Shown piece after piece: positions 54,601 to 64,000 of a stretch of 64,000 bases of DNA. How positions within the stretch are numbered: the stretch's first letter is position 1; each line of letters opens with the position of its first letter. Made by a program: the position numbers and the translations under genes. The notes under the pieces are model-generated. The model made no database searches. It saw nothing but the letters and a program-made list of their open reading frames with translations, and was not told the origin of the DNA. This stretch comes from Aplysia californica (lineage: Eukaryota; Mollusca; Gastropoda; Aplysiida; Aplysiidae), in assembly GCF_000002075.1 (NCBI RefSeq), contig NW_004797351.1:1201199-1265198 (forward strand), written 5' to 3'.

Positions 54601-56161
54601 GAATGGGTTAAAAAAGACGAAGAGAAGCTGCTGCATGGATGTGACCAGACAGGAGCCCCATGTCTTCTTTTTTATTTGCTGTAAAGTTTCAGATCCCTGT
54701 GTGCAGTACATTTTACGTACCTACTTAAAATTTCCACTCATCCAGAACTAGGGCCGGGAACTGGGTCACAAATTTTTGTATGAACTAAGATTAATTACAA
54801 GGAACTGATTTTTGTGCTGTAAATTATTGTTTACGTCTCAGTAGAGGTATGATCTATCATTCTATGTTCAGGAGGGTATTTTCTTTAATTAAATCTCGAC
54901 ATAAAACAAATAAACAATGCTTTGTTCAACTCTTCAGACTGGAATGGTGAGGAGGAAGAGCCAGAGGATATCAATGTGTGGGAGGACAACTGGGATGATG
55001 ATAATATTGATGATGATTTCTCAAAGCAGCTGAGGTGAGTACCTAAAATGAACTGGTTTCGATAGTTTTCTTATCATTGGAGTTAATTTTTTACAGTTTC
55101 GTAAGGAACGAAGAAGTTTCCATGATGGGGTTGTCTGGTTTCAGCAAGTAATTTCTAAATGTTGCAGTGTGGTCTTACTTGCTTGTGATAGCATTGAGCT
55201 GGTGAAAGTGTTTAAAACCAAAAATGTAATTGATGGTTAGGTTGAAAAAGGGTTTTGCACATTCTGGAGCATCAGCAGCAGCTTTGTATTATTTATTCAC
55301 AAATGTTCCAGTTATAGTGAAACTTGGATGTATAACAAATTTGTCTGGGCTGACCTTCAATTTTGTTGAATCTCTGAGGGTTTGTAATAGCAATAAGTGC
55401 AACAAGTTGTGCTGCAGTACAGGGTCTAGCATACAGCAAAGTTTGTTTTCATAGACCAGCACGCAATTCATTTTGTAGATTTTTGTCTAAGCTAGCCTAC
55501 AGACGAGTATTGGGGGGGGGGGGGGGGCAGCAATGTGATTGTGACATGTCTGTATCTCTGCGGACACACAGTAACAGCCATGTTTGTGCAGGCCATCCGT
55601 CTGACCTCCCTTGACCTTGGCACACACAAGGACACATAATGTCTTATAAATGTGGGTGTTAACAAAGCACATGCTGATCTGAAAGAAGGCTTCTGATAAA
55701 AATACCTTACAAAATCTTTCTTTATAAAAGTAAATGTATTTTATGGACAAAATACCACATCACCAGCCATCGTATTTATATGATATAGTTGTGCATGAAC
55801 TGCTAGGAGTTAAAGTGTTGGCAGGATTGTAGCCTCTGGCACTACAGGAGGTTAGTTTGTGGAGAATTTTCTGGAAAAGAGGGTGTCATCCGTTAGGAAA
55901 TGACAAACATATAGAGTGAGTGGAAAGTGGACTTGTTATGTGTTCTCCGACCTCATGGAGTCACATGTATATTGTTGTTGTGTTCTTTTAGCTTGTACAG
56001 GTGTTGAACTCTTGGCTTTCAGCTCAGCTCTGACCCAGTTTTGAAAAAAAGTTTGGATTAAAAAAAAATTTAATTTCTTATTTTTCTTCTTTTTTTTTTT
56101 CAGAGCGGAGTTGGAGAAACAAGGCAAAAATCCTGATGGCACAGAACCCATGAAAACATAA
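51592..56161 (+). CDS. SEM1: SEM1/DSS1, small acidic 26S proteasome subunit
   Basis: SEM1 is a short, mostly disordered acidic protein of the 19S proteasome lid that also binds BRCA2 and the TREX-2 mRNA-export complex. Three exons join in phase to 77 residues (human 70). Conserved blocks: [19 protein letters not shown] (about 10-28), with two acidic/aromatic binding segments, then [18 protein letters not shown] (about 38-55) and the helical [10 protein letters not shown] (about 57-66). The C-terminal tail ([11 protein letters not shown]) is longer than and unlike the vertebrate one. Consensus GT-AG introns; AATAAA at 56562. Function is inferred from very high similarity to human. Confidence 0.98.
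52240..52475. promoter_or_regulatory. Intronic YY1-like site between CT arrays
   Basis: In SEM1 intron 1, the reverse complement at about 52396 reads CAAAATGGCGACC, a good YY1-type motif, beside CCCGGAAATTTTCGCGC. (CT)n runs lie on both sides (52217-52245 and 52434-52461). It could be an internal promoter or enhancer; no exon was assigned. Confidence 0.3.
52860..52965. repeat. Short tandem repeat, about 17-25 bp unit
   Basis: Three imperfect copies of a TCTGGTTTGGTGCGCAA-like unit in SEM1 intron 1, followed by an AGATCT island. Confidence 0.6.
54938..55034 (+). CDS. SEM1: SEM1 exon 2
   Basis: Acceptor CAACTCTTCAG, donor AG|GTGAGT. Encodes [20 protein letters not shown] then [12 protein letters not shown], matching human [19 protein letters not shown]. 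Confidence 0.98.
56104..56161 (+). CDS. SEM1: SEM1 exon 3
   Basis: Long T tract and CAG acceptor. Encodes [19 protein letters not shown] and TAA (56159-56161). Confidence 0.97.
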
Positions 56162-56561
56162 TGACCTTGTATTCCTCTTACGTTTGTCTTTGATCATCAT
56201 CTCCAAAAATCATCTGATTTCATTTTCATCAAGTTCAGCCATTTCATCATCTTTATTGTTCATTGTCTACAACTTATCACTGGCTTATTGTCACAGCTAA
56301 GATTTTTTAAGGCCATGGAAACAGTCCTTGTTTTTGCTGTTCGCAGAGTTTTGAGCTGTGTCTGTCATTGTCTGTGTCATGATTGCCAGTTGAGATTTGC
56401 ATGGCTGGTTCAGAGCATGAGCATCGTGTGAAAGTAAGAGTGGTTATTGAATGTTGACGCTGTTGTTATCATCATCCATCTTATTTTTCTCATTGTCACC
56501 CACGTGGCACCCATTTTGCTAGCATCATAACTTTGATGATTGGTGACTTGGCTATGGGTTC

Positions 56562-56567
56562 AATAAA
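56562..56567 (+). terminator. SEM1: SEM1 polyadenylation signal
   Basis: AATAAA about 400 bp after the stop, followed by a T/G-rich stretch. The best-placed signal for this gene. Confidence 0.8.
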
Positions 56568-56599
56568 TTTGAAAGGGTTTTCTATTCAAATTTTTTTGT

Positions 56600-57000
56600 T
56601 TTGTTGTTTTTATTTGAGTGGTTGGCTGGCTGTACTAGTAGTACTACTACTACTACTTTCTTATTCGCTAATAAGCCTAATATTTTAAATCATTTTCTTT
56701 CTTTTTTTTCATTTTCATCTTTCATTGTGATGTTCCTGTCTGTGAGTCTTTTTCTTATTCTAAACTAAATGGCCATTATTCTGTAGATGTGCTTCTGTTT
56801 TCTCACTCATGAAAGAAAATATGTGATTGGGAACCTTTAGAAGACTGTAGGGGTTAGTCGATCTAGAGGCGCAGTGCCTGTTTGATAAGGTACTACCTTA
56901 GGTAGTAGTAGTAGGGACATAATAATATTCTATATTAAAAACAGTACTTCTGATATCTGTCTTTTCCATGCAAAGTGCAAATAGGACCAACCTAAAAAAA
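56600..57000. other. Intergenic, no gene seen
   Basis: Contains a short (TAC)n run near 56636 and T-rich DNA. Confidence 0.5.
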
Positions 57001-57004
57001 GAAA

Positions 57005-57235
57005 TGGTATAGGTTTAATGTCCCTGTCAACACTAAAAGGTTATTTAAGAGGCAGAACCTCTAAGTTTAACGTTTATTTTCGAAAGGGTGGAACCAAATA
57101 GGAAATTCATTTGAGGTGTCATCCAAAGGTCACAACATTGGACCAAGCTGATGCTCAAACCCCTGAATCCGCAATCTCACGACTACAACTCCGGTAGGAT
57201 ACCACTACCAACACCACTGTATAGACATGGTACAT
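57005..57235 (-). repeat. tRNA-derived SINE, T1 family
   Basis: Reverse copy of the SINE at 12.9 kb. The minus strand reads GTGGTGTTGGTAGTGGTATC, then GTGAGATTGCGGATTCAGGG, and ends in AAATAACCTTTTAGTGTTGA and CAGGGACATTAAACC. Confidence 0.8.
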
Positions 57236-58950
57236 GAATTCTTTAAAAATATGAATTGAAAGCTTGAGAGTCCTTAAGACAGGACATTACAAATTCCTTT
57301 AGATCTTGCAGTGGATGAAAGTAAAAGGGACAGTGTGCCTTCACCAGCTCTTGTTAAAAATATGAATATTCGTGAGACGTGCTGACAAAATGAGTTACTT
57401 CTCACAATCCGCAAATGGAGATATTGGCCAAAAATCGACACTAGAGTCAAATTTGTAGATTTGCTTTTAATGCCATATTCTTGAACTTTAACTATAACCT
57501 GTCTTTTATTCTCTCATACTTAACAATGTAAAAACTTCACATATAAGCGTGATGTATCTATTTCCTTGAGGCTTGAATCCGAGAAGTAACTAATTTTGTC
57601 AGCTCGCTTCACATTTGGTGTTGACACAAATATGCACCCCCAAATTACTTAAATTATCTGCTCATTCTTCTCACAATGTCACACATGTTGCTCACGTAGA
57701 AGCAACTTTGACAAATAAAAATCCAGAATAAGCTGGCCGCCCAACCACAGGTGGGATATTACTCCTGATCCTATTGTCATCAATCAAGACTCTTGATTGT
57801 AAAAATGGAGCAATCCAGTATGATAAATAAAAGATGCTCAAAAATCTTTATGTGATTGCCTAAAAGATGAGAGACACTATGCTTTGGTTTGAAAACGGCC
57901 ATGCTGACACATGAAAACCAGTTGAATGAAACAAAATTTGACCAAATGCGGGTGTAACCTCACACATTGTGAATTAAGATTGTGCCATCTCTCATGAATG
58001 TTTCTTTTTTTTTTCTTCTGATTTATGCCAAAGGACCCTGTCAGGTCCATTACCTTGAGGCTCTAGTTAAGTCATTGGTCCGAAAAGCAGAATTGGCCTA
58101 CTGGTCAGAAATTCAATGCAGCCACCAATAGTGCAATCTAAAATTGGTGACACAACTCATCCTCACTCAAATATCTCTGTAACGGATGAACCAATGTCCC
58201 CTGTATTTTGCACAGCGGTATGTATCAATTAGTCTTAACGTAATCATATTTTTCCACAACAAATGAGGCTAGATTAAAAACATTTTCTTCTTATAAAATG
58301 TTGCACTACAAATCTACGTTACGCGTTAAATGGAAATGTTCATATATATACCATTTCTTGGTTCTCATGCACATTTTGTATGGCCTACAGTACATGACTG
58401 CTCATCACTGACTAAGTGGCAAAACTTGTTACAGAAAATTCTATAGTACCCACTTTTTTGCACTAAAGATTCTTAAAACATGCGTTCAATAAGCATTGTG
58501 TCATGATGAGAAGAAAGGAAGGACTTGCTTTTAAAAGTGATATGGTCCCAGCTCATGGATTGTGAACCTTTTAATAAAATCTGGAGAAACCATCCAAGGG
58601 CCTTAGGGATTTTTTAAAAACAGTGTTTATTAGGGAATTTTTTAGAATAAAGCTAACAGGTCTTTACAAAAGTGTAGATATGTAAGTGTAAGACAAATTG
58701 ATACAAGTCATTGTGCAAAAGCCAGACTGGAGAGACTGTGTTCGATAGTTTAGGAAATATTTATGTTTTATTGATAAATTGTGCAAGATATCATCACAAG
58801 ATGAAACAGGCAAAGGAATGAAGAAGTAAGCGTAGAGCAACTATTGACACATTGTTACAGAAAAACAGCGAATAAAAAATGGTTTGGCCTCCTAATGTCA
58901 CCTAGCCAGCCAGCCTTGAGAGCCTAACACTAAGCACTCGGGCTATGCTA
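57236..58950. other. Intergenic, no gene seen
   Basis: AT-rich DNA without exon-like frames. CTAGCCAGCCAGCC sits at about 58900, just before a LINE fragment. Confidence 0.45.
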
Positions 58951-58954
58951 TACT

Positions 58955-59110
58955 ATAAAGGAAGAGGAAGGCCATGCAAAAGGTGGATAGAGGGAGCCAA
59001 GGAAACCCTGAAAAAATTATATTCCAGTTGAAAGAGTTGCGGAGCTGACCTAACATAGAAAACTGCATCTCCTCTTGACGCTTAATGCCAACAGAGGAAG
59101 AAAAAGGAAA
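58955..59110 (+). mobile_element. Decayed LINE 3' end
   Basis: The plus strand reads YKGRGRPCKRWIEGAKETLK followed by several stops, resembling the GRPRxRWxxGxKE box near the C-terminus of LINE RTs. It is short, decayed, and close upstream of the ZSWIM3-like exon. Confidence 0.5.
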
Positions 59111-59225
59111 AGTAAGTACATAAATTATAGCTCTTTGGAAGTGTCTCCCGAGACCAGGGAAATTTTCTGCGTGTGCGCATGCTCAAACCCCGAGTCCAAC
59201 TTCCTTTCCTTTCAATTTTCGACTT

Positions 59226-59237
59226 CAAGATGGCGGC
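59226..59237 (+). promoter_or_regulatory. YY1-type motif over the start codon
   Basis: CAAGATGGCGGC matches the YY1 core AAnATGGCGGC with its ATG being the start codon, a layout common at TATA-less animal promoters just downstream of the transcription start. Confidence 0.6.
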
Positions 59238-59440
59238 CCCCATCTCCGTAGGGCAGTATTTCGACTCATTTGATGATTTTATGGCTGTCTTGACGTCGAG
59301 GAAAGCCGAAAGCAACGAGCATCTAGTGGTAGGGAAGTCCAGTTTGACAGTGAGGGCTGCAAATTCAAAACTGAAAGGCAACTTTCGTTACAAAGAGGAT
59401 TTGAAGTACACCCACGTCACCTTCAGGTGTGTCCACGAAG
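59230..59440 (+). CDS. ZSWIM3-like protein, first coding exon (partial)
   Basis: ATG at 59230 opens MAAPISVGQYFDSFDDFMAV, then LVVGKSSLTVRA, NFRYKEDLKYTHVTFRCVHE. The pattern G-x-x-F-x-S-F-x-x-F, a Ser-containing middle, then Y-x-x-V-x-F-x-C-x-H matches the N-terminal domain of ZSWIM1/ZSWIM3-type proteins, which carry a MULE-like core and a SWIM zinc finger further on; their function is poorly known. The exon may end at AAG|GCAAGT (GC donor, 59441) or CAG|GTGTGT (59427). Unspliced, the frame stops at 59479. An in-frame ATG also exists upstream at 59173. Later exons were not found and may lie beyond the window. Confidence 0.65.
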
Positions 59441-59451
59441 GCAAGTTCTCT

Positions 59452-59870
59452 TTAGAGACAATAGACCACACCAGACCATGATCATAACAATAGACCACAC
59501 CAGACCACGATCCTGGTCTCTTTAGAGACAATAGGCCACACCAGACCACGATCCTGGTCTCTTTAGAGACAATAGGCCACACCAGACCACGATCATAACA
59601 ATAGACCACACCAGACCACGATCCTGGTCTCTTTAGAGACAATAGGCCACACCAGACCACGATCCTGGTCTCTTTAGAGACAATAGACCACACCAGACCA
59701 CGATCATAACAATAGACCACACCAGACCACGATCCTGGTCTCTTTAGAGACAATAGACCACACCAGACCAGGATCCTGGTCTCTCTAGACTCACAGGCTA
59801 GACAGACCAGGATCCTGGTCTCTCTAGACTCACAGGCTAGACAGACCAGGATCCTGGTCTCTCTAGCCTC
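59452..59870. repeat. Minisatellite with 41-bp unit
   Basis: Units of CTCTTTAGAGACAATAGACC plus ACACCAGACCACGATCCTGGT (41 bp) alternate with shorter units carrying CATAACAATAGACC, then three units with CTCACAGGCTAGACAGACC. GGTCTCTTTAGAGAC is partly palindromic. The first unit is continuous with the end of the ZSWIM3-like frame. Trp/Val-rich minus-strand frames here are artefacts. Confidence 0.95.
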
Positions 59871-60039
59871 TTCCTAAATTATATGTATGTAAAAAATTGG
59901 TCCAAAAATGTTTTACCACTCTATGTTTATTTTCGGTCAGCAAAAGAATGTGTTGGCCTAAAAAAATGGACTATGAAATGAAAAGCATACACACATACCA
60001 AGTCAAGTGTAGTACTAGTATTCGGAATTCCTACCAGCA

Positions 60040-60240
60040 TCTGTGTGATATTGCACACAGAAGACGTGAGTTTGATTCCTAAGTAAAGAAGTTATTTTAT
60101 TGAATATCTCAATCTGCCTGCTGGGATTTGTAGGCCTACCTCTCTCTGTCCAGGTTAGCTTTGACAGGCAGGTAAAAAAGCAACCTGCCTTCTAAAATAT
60201 ATAAAAAATCGTGTCGATGGGGGCACAAAATAAGTAAGTT
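60040..60240 (+). repeat. tRNA-derived SINE, T2 family
   Basis: B box GAGTTTGATTCC, body CTGCCTGCTGGGATT and GTTAGCTTTGACAGGCAGG, tail TCTAAAATATATAAAAAATC then GTGTCGATGGGGGCAC. The A-box part is degraded. Confidence 0.75.
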
Positions 60241-60244
60241 TTTA

Positions 60245-61045
60245 TTTATATGCTTCAGAAAAAGCCTCCCGTCTTTGACATATCATGCAGCATAGCATCT
60301 AATAGTTGTGTGTTAGCCATCAACAACTAAGAGGAATAGTACATTTGCATTGTGTTCCACCATGCATGTCCTCAAGTATTCTTCAACAACAATCTATGGG
60401 AACAAGTACAAGCATACTGTATTTGATTCTGAAGGGATCATCCCTGATCTCAGACTAAACTAACAACAGAACACCAATTCCTTTGCATAATAATAATATG
60501 TAGTATCATGTATTTTCTTCCAGAAAAATATAACAATAGCTTAATAAGTAATCTAAGTCATGGTGATTATGATTAAAAGAAATATTTTATTGTAAATCTT
60601 TATTCCCCCCCCCCCCCTAATTCCATACTTTATGATAAAATAATGTACTCAGTCCCAATTTTAATTTTTGTATACCGGTAAAGCTAAATGTGGTTAGATC
60701 TCAAGTCAAATATGCTTAAAATAACATCAAACATTTTTTCTGTATGAAATACTAAAACTTTTCAAAAAAGAAATTTACATTTTTAACAATGTACATTTTG
60801 CAAACAAATAAAACATGACAGTTATGAACTAAAAATCACACCCTTTATCAAAAAGTGTTTTTGCACAATTGATGTTGTCATGAAGACCGTTGACAAGAGC
60901 ATCAGTCAAATAAAGGCATCTCTCTCATAATATACTCACATTCACAGTCACAGGTACAACTAAAGTTTTTCATTGCACATTGGATTAAAGTTTGAAACGA
61001 GATATAATAATAGAGCATGGCACTTGAACTTGAAAATAATCTGTT
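60245..61045. other. No gene seen
   Basis: AT-rich, with a run of 14 C at about 60605. No exon continuing the ZSWIM3-like frame was recognised. Confidence 0.45.
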
Positions 61046-61048
61046 AAA

Positions 61049-61872
61049 TACAGAGGAACTCGAATTCAATGAAAGGAGATGGATTCCCCATTTTCTTCTT
61101 CTTTAAAATCAATAAAAATTACCCGGATTCAACAAACACTTAAATCAGCAAGCTTAGATTCAACGAGGTTGCTATCAGGGTGAACAGCCCCTGCAAACGT
61201 GGCTTCGCTCATTTTTCTCCCACAATGAATTTTATCTATTCCCTGAAACCATCCATTGCACCAGCATCCTGAACCATTATTCACTTAGTTTAGTCGATTG
61301 CATGCAACCAATCAGCGGCCTTCTTTCATACCACAACAAATGCGTTATTGGCACGCGCACGTTTCTACTCTAGCGTGCTTCGGGGTTGGATGGGTCGCCT
61401 GCACATGTGTGACTGTGTGTGCGTGTCGGGGGGCGGCACCATCGGTCCGGACGTCGAATGTCGCAGATACAAACGTGTCACAGTCTTTTTTTCCCTCCGG
61501 CAACTGATCATTATTACAATGATAAGCTAAACTCGACGTAGATCTTTGTTATGAATTGTGCGCTGGTCTACGGAATCAAAAGTTGCCTTATGCTAGGCTC
61601 TTATCACAGCAACACAACTTTTTGGCAAACAATCGAAATGACACAGGTGTGTATTTGAAAGAATCGGTCTTTTTTTTTTTTTTTGCACAACTCATAATAC
61701 GCAGGCATTTCAGGCACCACTTGTTGCACCGCTTGTTACTCCACTTTACATATTACTTGCTCAGTGCCTATAATTATCCACACAAAACCTCGTGTTTGCT
61801 ATAACGAACACTCGGATTCAACAAGGTTTTAGGTCAGGCCCGGCGACATCGTTGAATCCGAGTTCCACTGTA
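61049..61872. mobile_element. pogo/Tigger-like element C
   Basis: Inverted ends: left TACAGAGGAACTCGAATTCA, right (reverse complement) TACAGTGGAACTCGGATTCA, each after TA. 824 bp. Internal ATTCAACAA/ TTGAATCC words repeat near both ends. No transposase frame. Confidence 0.85.
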
Positions 61873-62184
61873 TTATTAGTCTGCTGTGAGATGCAAAATG
61901 GGATGACATCATCATCATGTATGTTATTGTTATTCTGGATGTAATTTGGGCAAAAAGGCCCACAGTGCCACAACATGACCTTAAACTTGTATAATAACAA
62001 AAAACACATAACAACTTTGAGACTTTATAACACATGCCATTCAAGAAATCCGCTGACAAAGAACGTTGGAAACAAACATCCAAAAACTGCACGATTTTAA
62101 CTCCAAGTAGGCTACAATAATTATAGAACAACCAAGAAAAAATACATAGTCGAGCACAGATAACTTAAACTTGTGAAACTATAC

Positions 62185-62185
<1 letters not shown>

Positions 62186-62243
<58 letters not shown>
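62186..62243. repeat. (TA)n microsatellite
   Basis: Pure TA run of about 58 bp. Confidence 0.97.
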
Positions 62244-62245
<2 letters not shown>

Positions 62246-62669
62246 CCTATATATAATAAAGCTTGATGAATATGCCTTTCCCCCAGAGTAATCCCTCTGT
62301 TTTCTTCGATTATGCATTGCGTGGCTGTGTCGAACAGCTCAAACTGAAAAACCCAATCAAATTTTTCCTCATAATTGCCTCAAATTTAAATAATTCTGCA
62401 TAAAATAGTATGGTATATCATCTATCATCAAGGAAAATGTCAGGTACCATGAGTCCATAAGGCTTGCCTCCACACAGTGTTAAACTACCACTACTACTAC
62501 TGCTGATATAGACACTCTGCTGGTGGTATCAAGAAGCACCATCGTAATCGTACATTACCTGTACTTTGTGCATGACGTTAGAAATTTCTGGAAAGTAGGA
62601 TGGATCATAATGGATGTGGGGGTAGGTTTGAAGACAGTCTGGTGCTGCATTGGACCATATGGTATGAAT

Positions 62670-63193
62670 TACAGTGGAAACCTGATATAACAGGGATGGC
62701 CGGACCAGAGAAAAAGTCCTGTTATATCTGATCCCTGTTAAATCAGAAATGCAAGGGAAGTAAGCATTTGTGGACTAATACAGCTGTATTTATTCATGGG
62801 TAGTTTCCCTTGCCACACCACAGCCATCTCTCGTGGCCATGTGGCAGGTCTGCGCATGATGACACATTACGCGTGCGTGTGGCTAAACTTAGACTTAGGG
62901 CTAGGTCGAAGTCTGCAGCACATCGCAGCCCTCTCTCGCTTCATCAGTGGCGTGGGCTTGCTTGCTCCATCACAGCATTTCTGTCTCTCTATCTGTCTCT
63001 CTCTCTCTTACTTTTTACACACTGTGAAAGAGCCTCTGTCCCTGCTATAACCGATTGGGCTCTGATGAGACCCTTTTATTGCCAATAACTCTTAAAAGAG
63101 ACAAAGAGTAGAAAAAAAATGGGGATTTAAAAAATCCCTGTTATTACCGGATTCCTATTATAACAGGGCCTGTTATACAAGGTTTCCACTGTA
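62670..63193. mobile_element. pogo/Tigger-like element B2
   Basis: Left TACAGTGGAAACCTGATATA, right GGTTTCCACTGTA. 524 bp, same family as B1 at 37.1 kb. No transposase. Ends are better preserved than in B1. Confidence 0.9.
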
Positions 63194-63318
63194 TGTGTTT
63201 TGTGAGTGTGGTTGTTTGAATGTGAAAATAGGCCCCATGGTTTGGGAAGTAATAATACTAGAGGGGTCGTGGCATGCTCTGACCAGAGCTGATAACATAG
63301 TCATGACGGTGACCTTAC

Positions 63319-63420
63319 TTAACTCTTTAAAACCCATCAGACGCTGGGAGCGCCAATAACTCTGTTCCCCATCAGACGATACTAGTGACAACTGTTTTGT
63401 TTCATATAGTGCTAGTTTTT
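63319..63420. other. Possible TTAA-type element end
   Basis: TTAACTCTTTAAAACCCATC resembles the left ends of the piggyBac-like elements F1 and E1. The other end was not found in the remaining sequence. Confidence 0.3.
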
Positions 63421-63813
63421 ACTTGTTCTATTCCCTTTCCAACTTTTTTAGTTAATGACTAAGCCTTTGTTTCCGCAATTTAGAAGTTGGAGGCAAGGTT
63501 TTGGGGTTATAAATTAATAAGACATAGTGCATCAGCTTTAGGTAACTGGAAAAAACTCAGTTAAGAACAACCTTTTTTTTTTCAGTTGTAAGGCTCATCA
63601 GTATCCCACTCTTCCTTTCTCTAGCTTTGACACCGAACAAAGTGTGAGCACTATCCATCCTTCTATCCTTTTATTAATACTGGTTACTTTTCATGATGAC
63701 AGAGAAGAGAATACACTTAATTATCCAATAATATTTTGTTACATTTAATTCCCTTGAGTTTCTTCAATATCTCTCGTATTTTTCGTTATCACAGTTTATT
63801 CCAATTATGGATG

Positions 63814-64000
63814 TACAGTCGACTCCACTTGTATTAAACTTGTTCGAGTTGATCTTCGGTTAAGCTGATCTTTTTCCCCGGGTCCCAGCACCTCTACATG
63901 TTTACAGGTCCCAACAGTATCGTTGAACTTCAGATGAGATGATCTTTTTTTTACTCCTCCATAGAAACATCAACTCCTCCGTAGTTGACTTTCATGTATC
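63814..64000 (+). mobile_element. Partial pogo/Tigger-like element at window edge
   Basis: Begins TACAGTCGACTCCACTTGTA followed by TTAAACTTGTTCGAGTTGA, the style of pogo/Tigger terminal repeats, and is cut by the window end, so its right terminus cannot be seen. Confidence 0.5.

Noticed and set aside
59388-59753. 121-residue Trp/Val-rich minus-strand frame
   Set aside because: The 41-bp minisatellite keeps a frame open by its composition; the product is purely repetitive.
1-64000. CRISPR array, prokaryotic operons, or a defence or toxin system
   Set aside because: Intron-bearing animal genes and retroposons identify eukaryotic DNA. The tandem arrays lack alternating unique spacers.

Overview
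This is eukaryotic, AT-rich DNA with long introns, many microsatellites and dense short mobile elements. The host genes that can be read are animal genes (STRAD pseudokinase, SEM1/DSS1, a ZSWIM3-like protein). The repeat style (tRNA-headed SINEs, AGATCT hexamer arrays, frequent AGGCCT-containing motifs, many pogo/Tigger-like and piggyBac-like non-autonomous transposons) suggests a lophotrochozoan, most likely a gastropod mollusc. The taxon is an inference.

Layout. From 1 to about 22 kb no host gene can be established: there are microsatellites, SINE copies, two LINE- or ORF-like remnants, two pogo-like elements, a 19-bp minisatellite and an AGATCT array. There are also three weak host-exon candidates: a 3' terminal exon at 8.65 kb, a minus-strand promoter plus first exon at 17.8 kb, and a plus-strand first exon at 20.6 kb. 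From 22.0 to 51.3 kb on the minus strand lies one gene, STRAD (the LKB1-activating pseudokinase). Eleven exons are secure and three 5' exons are predicted. All splice phases join, giving a 526-residue model. Its introns hold most of the mobile elements: a nearly complete 3.2-kb LINE nested inside a pogo-like element, a foldback DNA element interrupted by a SINE, TTAA-flanked piggyBac-like elements, a solo LTR and LINE 3' fragments.

From 51.6 to 56.6 kb on the plus strand lies SEM1/DSS1, complete in three exons with a polyadenylation signal. If the predicted STRAD first exon is right, the two genes start about 310 bp apart, head to head. At 59.2 kb on the plus strand is the first coding exon of a ZSWIM3-like gene, with a YY1-type motif over its ATG and a possible GC donor; a minisatellite has grown out of its 3' edge, and the rest of the gene was not found in the window. 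From 60 kb to the end there are SINEs and three pogo-like elements, the last running off the edge.

Functionally, STRAD works with LKB1 and MO25 in AMPK and polarity signalling. SEM1 is a small acidic subunit of the proteasome lid, BRCA2 and TREX-2 complexes. Nothing links the two beyond position. I found no CRISPR, operon, toxin or other novel gene system. The points of most interest are the altered MO25-binding tail and retained lysine of STRAD, its possible long N-terminus, and the nesting order of mobile elements in its introns.
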